Origin: Delphinus delphis
Lineage: Eukaryota; Chordata; Mammalia; Artiodactyla; Delphinidae
Direction: 5' to 3'
NCBI RefSeq assembly: GCF_949987515.2
Contig: NC_082698.1
Span: 33,694,070-33,758,069, forward strand
Length of the DNA stretch: 64,000 nucleotides
Of this stretch, positions 12,200 to 24,509 are shown one piece after another. The notes below the pieces were generated by a model, which saw only the letters and a list, made by a program, of their open reading frames with translations, did not search any database and was not told where the DNA came from. The number at the start of each line of letters is the position of its first letter. Position 1 is the first letter of the stretch. The position numbers were made by a program, and so were the translations under genes.

Positions 12200-14655
12200 A
12201 AAATATATATCCTAAGTCATACAACTAAATAACACTGTGTAGCATTTTTAAAAATCCATGCTATAAGATTTCAGACACAGAAAATACACATATATGTATA
12301 TGTGTGCATATATTTATTTATTTGTTTATTTATCCACATAGAATGCAGTCTTCTAAGATGCCAAGATTTCATAGAGGAAATAGGACCTAAGAAAGGAATT
12401 CAGTGACAGGTAATACTTGAGTAGGTGGAGAAATAAGGAGGAGGGAATTCAATCATGGTAAACACAGCCAGGAAGGAACATAGTATTGTGAAAAAGACAA
12501 TTAAACTGTCTAACTGACCTGAAGGATACCTGTTGTAAGTAGAGAGAATTCTATCATAACTCTTAGAGTAGTTATTCTTAACCTTTATCTGGGCAGTGGC
12601 CAGGGAGTGGCAAGACTCTTCTCTGTGATTTTAATAAAAGTTATAGATCTTCTCCCCAGAAAAGTGCACAAACACAACGGTAATATATTCTTTGTCTCTG
12701 AAAACTGTTCACAAGGCTGAACGAGTAGTACAGCCCCTTCCAACCACAGTACGTTGCACCAGAGGTGTACAACTGACCCGAGCTGGTTCAATTAGACACA
12801 TTCTTTCAGGAATTTTGAAGTGGAATTCAGAAATAGCCAGCTCTATGTGCCTGACTGACATATCGAAGCTGTAGGTAGTCATCCTCAAGTGCAGAGAGAA
12901 GCAGAGAAAGCCAGACCTAGAAAATGAAGACAGAATGAAGCATGGAGAAACAGAAAGAAATATGGTCTTCTACTTCTTTGTTCCAGTCTTTTGAGAAGTA
13001 TGACTTTTGTGAGATACCCAGTAACTTTCATTTTTTTCCTTAAGTTAATTCAAGTAGGTTTGGTACTTACAACTAAAACAAACAAACAAAAAATCCTTAA
13101 CTAAGACATACATGCACGCACGCACACACGCACACAACACACACACACACAATTTTACAATTATAAGGAGTTGACAAACTCCCTTATCTGATCAATACAT
13201 TAAAGTACGTCTTCCCAAATGAATAAGTTATAGGCATACCACAACAGTGATCAGCTCAACCCTCATTCTAACTTTCTGTTTGTGCCATGATATAAAAAAT
13301 GCTGGGAAGAATTACCACAAAATAATCCAGAAATAAAGGCATAGTTTAAACAGACGCTTGAGGAAAAGTAAATGTCAAACAGGTCTCTAGAATAATAATA
13401 ATAAACAGTAATAATACAATGCCATCTAGCTTTTACACAACACTTTTAACTTCTTCAAAACAACCACAATATTGTACAGCCAAGTAAAGAACTCAGGATA
13501 AGTGTCCTAAAATACCAGTGTTGGATATCTAAACCAAGTAGGTATCTTGTAGCTGCAGAGTAACTGAGAGTGTCTAGCAACTCTAGGAATGTATAAACAC
13601 AGAAATGTATAAACACAACATTTAATTTCTTTCATTACAAAATGCTGAAAAAGATTTCTTGTTAACAAAATATTCACTCTTTTCCCATGAAATATTTCAT
13701 CTAGTTTGCCACTTGCATTCTTAGAATGCTTTAGTAAATAATGCCCAGGTGTTTCCTCTAATTCAATTGAAGATATTCTGTCAAACAATATTTCAATGAT
13801 AGAGTTGACATGCCCTAATTTTTTTAAAAAATGGATATGATCATATCTTAAAGGATCATACAACCTATCAAAGCATCAAGATCAAGCAAAGGCAAAAAAG
13901 CAAAAGATGATTTTCTCCACATTTCTGATGTTATATTTTACTTGCCTTGTTTTCCTCTATGTACAATTTCTCAGCCTCGTTCTCAAGAATAGTATCCTAT
14001 TTCCATGCATAGGAAAGAGCCTAGTGCAGTCTGTTAGTTTACATTACTTCCTATAACTAGGATTGACATTCTGTAATACCAACATTAACACTCACTGAAA
14101 TTCTGGTTAACAACACAGCACAAAGATGACCGTTAATGGACATCCTCTATGGTGAAATGTGAATTAATAATCAGCTAACAGAGATTTGCAATAGACTTCC
14201 TCCTTCCTGTTTTTACACTCCTGACCAAGGAGATGTCTCTTCCTGTTGACTTTTGTGCTACTTGGTAAAAAGCTAAAGATGAGGAATGGAAACACCTAAT
14301 ACACAGAAATTTAATTTCTCCTCTAGGATAACAAATTGAATTGCTAAATAAATTTTAATTCAAAAACCTTAAACAATTAAGCAGATTAATGAATGCAGAC
14401 ATAGACTGCTTCCCTAGAAGAATTTAGAAAATTCAACAAAAATATCAAATTGTCTACAGCAGATCTAATGTGCAGTTTGCCTAATAGCTTAAGAGATGAT
14501 CTATATATGCTACCAAAGTCCTTTACAGGAGTATTAATCTATAATTAAGGAGAAATTCTCTTAAGATTGACTTCTCAGCAAAACAACCAAAAACAACAAC
14601 AACAAAAACCACCATTCACCATGGAAAAGAGAAAATTATTTGAGTTTTACACTTA
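12200..14655. other. intron sequence, mostly unrecognised
   Basis: Contains a TTTA-rich patch near 12305-12335 and a CA/CG-type microsatellite at 13111-13152. The 13507-13863 minus-strand open frame (118 codons) has no family match and typical AT-rich composition. Confidence 0.45.
13111..13152. repeat. compound (CGCA)n/(CA)n microsatellite
   Basis: Starts as gcacgcacgcacacacgc and continues as CA units. Confidence 0.85.
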
Positions 14656-15195
14656 TAATCTGTGCACTTTATGCTAAAAAATACAGTTCAAAATATAAAT
14701 ATAACATTAGTATTTATATACCCAAAACTTTAGCAAAAAACTTTCATAAAACAGAAACTATAAGAGATGTGAGAAGAGACAGTAACTAATAAAATGGGAC
14801 AGTAACACACCTCTCTCAATTCAAGAAAGATCAGATGAAAAACAATATGAGACCTTAGAAGATATAACCAACTTATTTAATAAGGAGTCTGTGTGTAAAA
14901 CTGAGAACCCAAATAAAAAATATGCTTTCTTTTCAAGAGTACATGAAACACTCATGAAAACTAACCATATATTAAGCCACAAATAAAAACCTCAGTGAAT
15001 TCCAAAGAATAGAATTAGTACAAACAGATTTATCTAACTGTAGTGTAATAAAACTAAAGATTAAAAGCATATTTTTAAAAATAAAAAAATTACACATCTA
15101 GAAAAATTTTTAAGACATAACTATTTAGAAAACTGTTGGATCAAAGGAAAATACAAAAATAAAACAGCAGAATTTCTTTAAGATAGCAATAAGGA

Positions 15196-15399
15196 GGGCT
15201 TCCCTGGTGGCGCAGTGGTTGAGAGTCCGCCTGCCGATGCAGGGGACACGGGTTCATGCCCCGGTCCAGGAAGAACCCACATGCCGCGGAGCGGCTGGGC
15301 CCATGAGCCATGGCCCCTGAGCCTGCATGTCCGGAGCCTGTGCTCCGCAACGGGAGAGGCCACAACAGTGAGAGGCCCGCGTACAGCAAAAAAAAAAAT
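15196..15399 (+). mobile_element. CHR SINE (CHR-2-like), full length
   Basis: Complete element with A tail at 15388-15399. Exact target-site duplication tagcaataagga at 15184-15195 and 15400-15411, inside the L1. Confidence 0.95.
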
Positions 15400-17256
15400 A
15401 GCAATAAGGAAAACATCAGAATATGAGAGATACAGCTAGATCAGTCATCAGAGAAAAATTAATAGCATTAAATAATTACCTCAATAAAATAAAGCAAATG
15501 CAAAATACAAAAAGCTATAAAAAATAAATCAAAAGAAACAGAAGAAATAAATTGTTAAATATAAAAGCAGAAAGGAGTAAGTTAGAAAACAGAAATTACT
15601 AGAATGAATAAATTCCAAGACAGATATTTTTAAAAAAATCAACAAAACAGACCAACCACCAGCAAACCTAATCAAGGAAAAAGTGAGTGAAATCACAAAT
15701 ATCTACATTAGAACTGACAAGGGGGATAAAATAAGCCATCAAAATTGAAGAAATTTTAGCATAAGACTACATTTGCACAACCCTACTGAAATAAATTTGA
15801 AGAAATGGATAATTTTTCAAAAGAATAAAACTTACTGACCCTGTATAGACAGAAAGTGTAACACAGACCAACTGTCACAGAAGAAATAAAGAAAGGAATC
15901 AAGACTCTCCTACAAGAAAAAAAGAAAGAAAAAGAAAGGCACCAGGCCCAGCTGATCTCATCGTTAATTCTAACAAAACTTTAAAGATTAGATAATAATC
16001 AATGCTAATTATATTATTCCAAAGAAAACTTCCAATTTTATTTAATGAAATAAGCACAACATTGATTCAAAGACCTGAGAAAGACTGCACCGAAGAAGAA
16101 AACTACAGACCATCTCATTTATGAGTATCAATGCAAAAAAATTTTGAAAAGCATATGCACAAACAGAATCCAATGGCACACTAAAAGAGCAATTCATCAT
16201 GACACAAATGGGATTTATTCTATGAAGACAGGACTATTTCAAAATAGGAAATACATTAATAAATTCAATCATATTAATGGAGCAAAAGGAAAACAAATCA
16301 TATGACCATCTCCATAGACACAGGAAAGACAAAATTCAGCAGTGTTTCATGTTAAAAACACTAAATAAAATGGGTATTTTTCCTCAGCATAATAAAATAT
16401 AAATACCTCGGCTCAAAAGCCAGAGTTCTCCTTAATGAGGAAACACTAAAGCCTTCCCTGCTAAAGTCAAGATAAAGATAAAGATGCCCACTATCTCTAC
16501 TGTGTTGCAATTATTAGGCTATGAAGTTTGACTACATAGCAATCTAAGGTTTAAGACCTGGAATGGAAGAAGTAAGATTATTTCTATATACAAATTATAT
16601 AATTACATTCCTAGAAAACCCAGAAGGAATCAATGGGGGAAAAATTACTACAAACAGTAAGAAAATTTAATAAAGTTAAGAGGTTAAAAATTAACATACA
16701 AAGATTACCAGCATTCACATATATAAACAAAAATGAGAATGTAAGAAAAGACCCAACTAAAATAACTACACGTAACCTTAAAGAATTCTAAAATTTATTT
16801 GTGCAAAACTTCTAACTCTCCTGAAAGACATAACATGTTCATAGATATGAAGACTAAACATCAGCAAGATGTCTGTTCTCACTATTTAATTTATAAATTT
16901 AACTCATTCTCAATAAAATACTTTGAGGACTTTTCTAGAATGAGACAAGTTTATTAAGTTCATTTGGAAGAATAAACAAGGAAGAGTCACTAGGAAACCC
17001 CTGAAAAAGATGAGCAATAAGGTGAGGGAAGCCCTACCAGATATTATAACAATAGAGTCTCTATAATTGTATGATGGTATATAGCACATGAACAGACATG
17101 TAGACAATGAACAGGATAAAAACCAGAGATAGACCCACCACATAAGAAAATGCAGTAAATGATAATGGCAGCATCTCAAATCAATGTGAAAAAGATATAC
17201 TTTTTAATAAGAAGTGTTAAGATAGCTGGCTTGCCATATAAAAAAAGATAAAATCA

Positions 17257-17336
17257 GGGAATTCCCTGGTGATCCAGTGGTTATGACTCCGTGCTTCCAC
17301 TGCAGGGGCAGGGGGCCAGCCAAAAAAAAAAAAAAA
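17257..17336 (+). mobile_element. CHR SINE (CHR-1-like), internally deleted
   Basis: Head gggaattccctggtgatcca through the ccactgcagggg segment, then directly gccagcc and poly-A: the middle with box B is missing. Target-site duplication gataaaatca at 17247-17256 and 17337-17346. Confidence 0.9.
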
Positions 17337-17511
17337 GATAAAATCACATCATACCCCAGGCAAATTCAAGAGGATCAGAAATGTGAATGTAAAAAATAAA
17401 ACCATACAAGTACCAAAAGAAAACATGAGTCGATTTCCCTATAACCTAGTAGCATGGAACACTTTCCTATAATTCAAAAATCAAGCAAAAAGGCCAAAGA
17501 TTGATGAATTT

Positions 17512-17640
17512 CCTTTTCTTTTTTTTTTTTTGTCCATGCTGCACGGCTTGTGGGACCTTAGTTCCCCGACGAGGGATCAAACTTGGGCCCTTGGCAGTGA
17601 CAGCGTGGAGTCCTAATCACTGGACTGCCAGGGAATTCCC
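17512..17640 (-). mobile_element. CHR SINE (CHR-1-like)
   Basis: Poly-T then gtgggaccttagttccccga, ending gccagggaattccc. Short duplication tgaattt flanks it (17505-17511 and after 17640). Confidence 0.9.
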
Positions 17641-18090
17641 TGAATTTTATTTTCATAAAAACTTCTGCATGGCAAAAAAGGGATAAGCATAGTAAAAGAC
17701 AAAATGAAAAAAAAATGTTTCCAACTAATGGCAAGAAAAATTGTGAAAGATTTTGAAATGGACAAAAACAATTACTGAATGTCCCATCTAGCGCACCCTT
17801 CTATATTATCTGTGGCTTTCACTGTCTTGGGCTATTTTACATTTCTGTAAATTGCTGAAAGCTGATAGTAATGCAAGTTACTCTTGCCCATAGAAATGCA
17901 AAACACTTTTACCAGTGGAATGCAACTGATTATTGCCCTGCAGATACTGACCAGTAATTTGTCTACTGACAAATCTATTTCAGCATTCCCAAATGCCTAT
18001 ATCATTTTTTTTGCCATTGCCTTTAAAACAATTGTAACATCTTACTGGTTCTCTCATTAATTATTAAGTTAAATAAAATTCCCTGACACG

Positions 18091-18318
18091 GGGCTTCCCT
18101 GGTGGTGCAGTGGTTGAGAGTCCGCCTGCCGATGCAGGGGACATGGGTTCGTGCCCCGGTCCGGGAAGATCCCACATGCCGCGTTGCGGCTGGGCCCGTG
18201 AGCCATAGCCGCTGAGCCATAGCCGCTGAGCCTGCGCGTCCGGAGCTTGTGCTCCGCAACGGGAGAGGCCACAACAGTGAGAGGCCCAAGTACAGCAAAA
18301 AAAAAAAAAAAAAAAAAA
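18091..18318 (+). mobile_element. CHR SINE (CHR-2-like) with internal 14-bp duplication
   Basis: Full-length element. The segment gagccatagccgct occurs twice in tandem (18200-18213 and 18214-18227). Target-site duplication aattccctgacacg at 18077-18090, with one mismatch in the right copy (18317-18330). Confidence 0.95.
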
Positions 18319-18429
18319 TTCCCTGGCACGCATTAATTTTTACTTAATGATAGCTGTGACTATCTCACTCAGTCATCACAGCTCTGTTTTTAGGGGTTTT
18401 TTTTTGGGGGGGGGCGGTTCTTGGTTGGG

Positions 18430-18556
18430 TTTTTTTTTCCGCCATTCCGATCAGTTTGTGGGATCTTAGTTCCCTGACCAGGGATTGAACATCCCCCACC
18501 CCGCCCTTGGCAGTAAAAGCACGGAGTCCTAACCGCTGGACGGCCGGGGATTCCCT
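18430..18556 (-). mobile_element. CHR SINE (CHR-1-like)
   Basis: T/G-rich tail at the left, then tgtgggatcttagttccctg and the head ggacggccggggattccct. The left poly-T is broken by a G run. Confidence 0.85.
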
Positions 18557-19390
18557 AATTTTATATCTGTATAATTTTATCATTTTTGAAAATTATCTTT
18601 TAATAGTTTTGGAGGTTTCACCAGGATGCCCAGTGGATTCACCCAGCAGAACCAGGAAACTGCATTACCAGAGAACTGCACCTCATGGGCTGCTTTAGCT
18701 TTTCAAGGGCTTCTAGGAGGAAAACTCAAGTGGCAACATACATTTAACTTTGCTGACTCTCTGTTTCTGTAAATTTTGTTTTGTTTCTTTTCCCTCTCTA
18801 CAGACTGTATATTTTCATCTGGTTTCCAGTTACTACATGGCCAATAAGTTATTACCCCTAAGTGGTAGCAATGACTGAGAATTTGGTTTCATAGTTTGAC
18901 ATTTATTTGGTGATCCCTATACAAGGATGACAAATCTCTTGGGTACAAGATGAAAGACACTCTGGTTTGTCTATTTTGAGCTCAAATTTTTTAAGAATTT
19001 CGTTTTCAGTTCTTTGATAACTAGACCAGGGAGGTTTTCTCTCTACAACTCATGTCTCTTGACCTGGGGGTGAAATTATAGAATCAGAGCTATAAAGCTC
19101 CGTATCTGTAATTCAGAAAGGTTTTTACCTCTCATTGTGTGTGATAAATCAAACAATTTATCTCCAGAGGTTATTCAGTATTTAGATTTTAAAGTCTCTT
19201 AAGTTAAAGGAACTCTGTTTTGACTGGCTTATTGATAAAAACAAAACAACAACAAAAAAAAACAAGGACTTACACAAATGGAATATTTGTAAAATTCCCA
19301 GAAAACAAAAGAAATTGAATTTCTAACACTTTAAATGTGCTAGACTTCTTTAAAGATTTCTTCCTACATGAATTAACTTAGAAACATTTA
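18556..19390. other. intron sequence, no feature recognised
   Basis: No known repeat or exon recognised. Confidence 0.4.
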
Positions 19391-19405
19391 AAAAATCTAA
19401 GTTCA

Positions 19406-19595
19406 GGGCTTCCCTGGGGGCGCAGTGGTTGAGAGTCCGCCTGCTGATGCAGGGGACACGGGTTCGGGCCCCGGTCTGGGAGGATCCCACATGCCGCGGA
19501 GCAGCTAGGCCTGTGAGCCATGGCCGCTGAGCCTGAGCGTCCGGAGCCTGTGCTCCGCAACGGGAGGGGCCACAACAGTGAGAGGCCCGCGTACC

Positions 19596-19626
<31 letters not shown>
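19406..19626 (+). mobile_element. CHR SINE (CHR-2-like), full length
   Basis: Complete element with about 30 A residues at the tail. Target-site duplication aaaaaatctaagttca at 19390-19405 and just after the tail (through 19636). Shares subfamily changes with the copy at 46054 (ctgctgatgc, gggaggatcc, cagctaggcc). Confidence 0.95.
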
Positions 19627-19629
<3 letters not shown>

Positions 19630-19649
19630 AAGTTCACATAATTCACATA

Positions 19650-19878
19650 CAGTTGACCCTTGAACAACTCAAGAGTTAGGGGCACCCAACCTCCACACTG
19701 TTGAAAATCCACATATCACTTTATAGTTAGTCCTCCATAACCAAGGTTCCTCTGTATCGGCATTCTGCATCCGCCGATTCAACCAACCTCGGACCCTGTA
19801 GTACTGTTGTATTTACTACTGAAAAAAAATCTGTGTATAACTGCGCAGTTCAAACCCCTGTTGTTCAAGAGTTAACTG
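19650..19878. mobile_element. Tigger2-like DNA transposon, non-autonomous
   Basis: Terminal inverted repeats: left cagttgacccttgaacaac, right gttcaagagttaactg. Flanked by TA on both sides (19648-19649, 19879-19880), the target of pogo/Tc1-mariner elements. 229 bases with no transposase. Confidence 0.85.
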
Positions 19879-19879
19879 T

Positions 19880-20575
19880 ACAACTTCAGCAAACAAGCCT
19901 AGTTGGATCATTTTGGTTTATAAAAATAGCTATTTATTTTTTATGATTAATCATTTTATTCCACTTGGGTTTGTTTTTCCCTGAACGCACACAGGTTTAC
20001 TAATCAAACAAGCTAACATTACCCTACAAAAATATTCAAGATGATTAAAAATGTAAATTTGTGCTCAACTAAGCAGAATCATTACTCTGACAAACTTTTT
20101 ATTTCAACACATATTAAAGATTAATTTCTAAGATCTTTAGGTAACTTAAAACCTTAATATTAAGTTAATTAAGAGACAATCACTGGATAGCAGTTAATTT
20201 TTAAGTATAATGGAATCCTAGCAGACTGATTACTAAGCATAATTAAGTTTATATACTTTTGCTTCTTATTTTTATATGCTATTGAAAAGCTATCGTTTCC
20301 GGATGCGTCCATGAAAGTGTTCGTTTTTGCCACTTTAAGGTATAAAAGTGACGTTTGTATCTGTAAGAAGTTGTATTCAGAGATTTGCTCTTATTCAGAC
20401 AATTCTCAATGTTCCACTTCCGTGTTTCAATGTGAAATATAAATTAGTTACTTTGGTTAAAAGAACCATTAGCAGTAGTTAAGATACTAGGAACAGTGAC
20501 AGAGAAATACAACTGTGTATGTACTTCTGTTCTATCAAGGAAAAAGAGCAGCTTTCTCCTACAGCAGTAGTTTTC
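19880..20575. other. intron sequence, no feature recognised
   Basis: AT-rich, no repeat or exon recognised. Confidence 0.4.
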
Positions 20576-20599
20576 AAATTTGGGGGTCTCTTATCTCTA

Positions 20600-20810
20600 T
20601 TTTTTTTTTTTTTTTTTTGCGGTACGCGGACCTCTCACTGCTGTGGCCTCTCCCATTGCGGAGCACAGGCTCCGGACGCGCAGGCTCAGCGGCCATGGCT
20701 CACGGGCCTAGCCGCTCCGCAGCATGTGGGATCTTCCCGGACTGGGCCACGAACCCGTGTCCCCTGCATCGGCAGGCGGACTCTCAACCACTGCGCCACC
20801 AGGGAAGCCC
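20600..20810 (-). mobile_element. CHR SINE (CHR-2-like), full length
   Basis: Poly-T 20601-20618 then gcggtacgcgg and on to ccaccagggaagccc. Target-site duplication ttgggggtctctt at 20580-20592 and 20811-20823. Confidence 0.95.
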
Positions 20811-20924
20811 TTGGGGGTCTCTTTTACATAACTCTCAAAACTTACTGAGAAATCGAAAAAGCTTTTGTTTATGTGGATTCTAACTATTGATATTTACCGC
20901 ATTAAAAACTAAAACTGAGATTTT

Positions 20925-21052
20925 GTGTGTGTGTGTATGGGGGGTGCTGCATAGCGCGGCTTGCAGGAGCTTAGTACCCGGAGCAGGGATGGAACCCAGG
21001 CCCCAGCAGTGGAAGCGCCAAGTCCTAACGACTGGATTGCCAGGGAATTCCC
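20925..21052 (-). mobile_element. CHR SINE (CHR-1-like)
   Basis: Reverse complement with a TG-rich tail; head ends gccagggaattccc. Target-site duplication aaaactgaga at 20911-20920 and 21053-21062. Confidence 0.85.
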
Positions 21053-21062
21053 AAAACTGAGA

Positions 21063-22245
21063 ATTTTTTTTTTAAATTGACTGATTCATTTGAAAGTAGC
21101 AATGATGAATGCACTGCATTTTAATGTAAATAACCTCTGAGCATTATTTGAAAATAGTTTTGACCTCACAGATCCCAAAAAAAAAGGACAAGTGCTCTAA
21201 AGCAAACTGTTTAAGAACACGGAAGAGCACAATGAAGGACAAAACATGGAAAATGAATTTTATTTGCCTTCATTTACAATATAAGACTGAAAATACACTA
21301 TGATATATGTTTAAAATTCAGCAACATTTGTTCAGTTTTGTTGGGCTTGCTTCCTTGGTTTACTGGTTAATGACCTGCCTAAAATATGAAAGGTTACTCT
21401 TTACCTTCTATGTAATCTGCCTAGATGACTGTTTTGCCAAAATAATGTCTGTACTTCATGTGGACTTTATTATATTCTTGATTATTCAATAAAAAACAGA
21501 AAAGGTTTCCTCTCACTTATGAAAGAACTAAGTTTCTTTACAATCAAGTTATCTATGTTTATTTTTCAAATGCTTTACTTTCACTTTAATTAACCAAGTT
21601 TTGCTTCTCAGGCAAACTCTGACAACTGTTTTGACTTTGCCTTTCCAAATTTGGATCCTAACTATAGAAAAAATAAAATAAAACTTTCAAGATATCTTTC
21701 ACACCAAAACTGTCTTGGGGATTTCCCAGAAGAACCCAGAAAGAGCACAGTTATTTATTTTCATCTTATAGAAAGACTATAAATAATGAGGTTTGTTTGA
21801 TATATTACTATAGTAAATGTTGCACGGGAAGAGCTGTCAAATTAGAGAGATGCTCACCCTTCCTAGGTTAAATGTGTAAGTAAAAAATGTTATAATACAA
21901 ACATTTTTGAAATTGTACTCTTCATGGGAAGCCCATGAATGTCAATTTCTGGGACAAAAATTGCTAGCTATAACTATGTTTTCACTAATCAAAACTTTTA
22001 AGTAGTAATGTATTGTACCTGACAGAAAATTTTACTCTTCTCCATTCTAATATTAGTTACAGGAATAAATTAACCATAGCCATTAAGCCTCTGTCATCTA
22101 CAGATAGTCTTTGTTTCACTCTTACGCTTGCCCGAAAGCTCTGCTATAAGCTGTAAGTCTGAGTTTATGGCTTCAACAATGGACAGTTTCAGAGCCCTGC
22201 GGCACTTCAAACTATTGACACTTCACAAAATAGTCTCTTTTTAAA
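21063..22245. other. intron sequence, no feature recognised
   Basis: No repeat family or exon recognised; longest open frame about 60 codons. Confidence 0.4.
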
Positions 22246-22249
22246 GTTA

Positions 22250-23040
22250 AACATAGAATAGCCATATGACTCAGCAATTCCACTCTTAGATATATACCTA
22301 AAAAAACTGAAAATAGACATTCAAACAAAAGCTTATATGTGAATGTTCATAGCAGCACATTCACAACAACCAAAAGGTAGAAACAACCCAAATGTTCACC
22401 AACTGATGGATGAATAAAACGTGGAATATCCACACAGTGGAATATTATTCAGCCATAAAAAAGAACGAAGTACTGATACATTGCTACAATATAAATGAAT
22501 CTCAAAACATTATGCTGGGCTTCCCTGGTGGCGCAGTGGTTGAGAGTCTGCCTGCCGATGCAGGGGACACGGGTTCGTGCCCCAGTCCAGGAAGATCCCA
22601 CATGCGGCAGAGCGGCTGGGCCCGTGAGCCATGGCTGCTGAGCCTGCGCGTCCGGAGCCTGTGCTCCACGCCGGGAGAGGCCACAACAGTGAGAGGCCCG
22701 TGTACCGCAAAAAGAAAAAAACATTATGCTGAAATGAAAAAAGACACAAAAAGTCATATACTGTATGCTTCTATCAATATTTTAATGAAAAATCAAAAAA
22801 AGATAAATCCATAGAGACAGAAAACAGAGTAGTAGTTGCCAGCAGCTGGGAGAAGAGGGGGAATGGAGAGTAGCTACTTAACGAGTACAGGGTTTCCTTT
22901 TGTAATGATGAAAATGTTTTGCAGCTAGATAGAGGTAATGGTTATACAACATTGTGAATGTACTAAATGTCACTGAATTGTACCTTTAAAATGGCATATT
23001 TTATGTTTTGTGAATTCTACTTCTATTTAAATGAAAAACA
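22250..23040 (+). mobile_element. L1 LINE 3' end (L1M type)
   Basis: ORF2 tail and 3' UTR: gccatatgactcagcaattc, catagcagcacattcacaac, tggaatattattcagccata, gtagttgccagcagctggg, gaattgtacctttaaaatgg. Interrupted by the SINE at 22517. Confidence 0.85.
22517..22720 (+). mobile_element. CHR SINE (CHR-2-like), full length
   Basis: Complete element. Target-site duplication acattatgct at 22507-22516 and 22721-22730, within the L1 3' end. Confidence 0.95.
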
Positions 23041-23199
23041 AGATGAAGCTTCCCAGAATTCATGAACCTACTTCCTAGTGAAACAACCATAACCAATGAA
23101 AATTACTTAAAAACAAAAAACACCATTTCAAATCTCTGAAAATTGTCCCAAGAGCATACAGCAAATGAAGAGACATTTATTCAAGAAAATGTACTAAGA

Positions 23200-24480
23200 A
23201 CAGTAAGAGCTTATGGCCCCTGAACCACAACTAACACTCTTCCTCCAGCTTAGCATGATAGAAGCTCCATCCTGGCTGGGTGTGGCTAAGTAGTCAGGGC
23301 TTCCTCTCCCCCAGGTTTCAGTTAAGGGTCAGAAAAAGGGCAGGTATACAGCATTTCTCATCCTCCCTCCCCCACAGTTCTATGTTACAGAAGCTAAATT
23401 CCAGGTGAGTGTGGCTGAAAGGTTGGGGGCCTCCTTCTTCCACCCAGCCCTCCTTCCTCCACCCAGCCCCATGAAGGATGTCATAGGACAGAGGCTTTCC
23501 CAAAGATGGAGTAGCCAGGAATACTGGGATCCCAACTGCCCCACCTCAGCTTGAGACAGGCTGGGACCTGGGACCTGGGACCCTTTGCTGCAGTGTCTGA
23601 ACCTGCGCAAGTGTCTCCTCCAGCAACAAAATACAAAGAAACTATAAAGGACTAAAAATAATTGCCTGCATGTGCAGATGGGGCAAATTATGGACAAGAA
23701 GACACAGAAAGACCAAAAAAAAACCCCAACTGCCACTTCTGAAGAGCCAGGAGCAAAAATAGGGTGTCAAGAGCAAAAGCAGGGTACTGTGCATGCCCCC
23801 TGCACTCAACACCACCAAAGGGGTGGGCAAACCACCTAAGCCACCCCTCCAGCCTGACCCCTGGACACACCCCTACCTTCACCCCATTTAAGGAACCAGC
23901 TGGCCCCCACCTTGAGGAGCGAGCAAAGGAAATTGTTACTTGTTTTCGCTCCCCCCCTGCTGTAGCAGGGGCCCCAATAAAGCCTCGCCTGAATTTCTTG
24001 TCTGGTCTCTTATCAATTTCTACTGATTAAGGAAGGCCAAGAACCCTGGTCTGTAACAAGCTCATAGGACAGAGGCTGTACACTTTAAGGGGCAGGCCAA
24101 GAAGAACAGAGATTACTGCCCCACACAGAGTCCTACTCCTCTGCCCCATCCAGAGTGCTGCTCTTTAAGAATAGTGTCACTTGAAACAGGCCATTGTTCC
24201 TGCCCCAAGCTCTGGTGCAGTGGCGCAGAGATTATCCCCACTGGAAGAAGCAGGAGAAAATTGCAAAGTTCTCCCCCAAAAAGCTGACTTTATTTAGAAC
24301 AGAATGTAAGGAAGTCCAAACATTATGGTACTCTTGAAAACAATGGAGATTTTGGTAGTAAGCAATTGAGAGGAGGCTGGTACCTCCATGTGATCAACAA
24401 GTTAAATCATAGGTCAGCCAGTTTACCAAAAAGAACCAGAGAAAGAAAATGTGAAGAGCCCTCCTATGATCAGAACAAAC
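23200..24480 (+). mobile_element. probable L1M 5' region, split by a solo LTR
   Basis: The text on both sides of the LTR (23200-23551 and 24059-24480) resembles old L1 5' UTR sequence (gtgtggctaagtagtcaggg, cccacagttctatgttacag; ggaagtccaaacattatggt, agaaccagagaaagaaaatg). A motif cataggacagaggct occurs near 23483 and again from 24063. Family call is from memory and moderate. Confidence 0.45.
23552..24058 (+). mobile_element. solo LTR of an endogenous gammaretrovirus-like element (ERV1)
   Basis: A 507-base LTR starting TGAGACAGG and ending GTAACA, flanked by the 4-base duplication AGCT (23548-23551 and 24059-24062); 4-base duplications are typical of ERV1. The U3 is C-rich; the polyadenylation signal AATAAA is at 23976-23981, followed by an R/U5-like segment. 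No internal viral genes are present, so this is a product of LTR-LTR recombination. No coding capacity. Confidence 0.8.
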
Positions 24481-24509
24481 CACAGAGATTGGCCTGAAAA
24501 ACTAACCCT

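Larger units (their letters stand above)
14660..17790 (+). mobile_element. ancient L1 LINE (ORF2), interrupted by three SINEs
   Basis: About 2.7 kb of L1 ORF2 can be followed left to right: endonuclease-side text (catatattaagccacaaata), the reverse-transcriptase region (aaaactacagaccatctcat, atgggatttattctatgaag, gatgcccactatctctactg) and the C-terminal part (gcatggcaaaaaagggataa). Many stops and frameshifts are present, so it is dead. SINEs at 15196, 17257 and 17512 are inserted into it. Confidence 0.8.
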
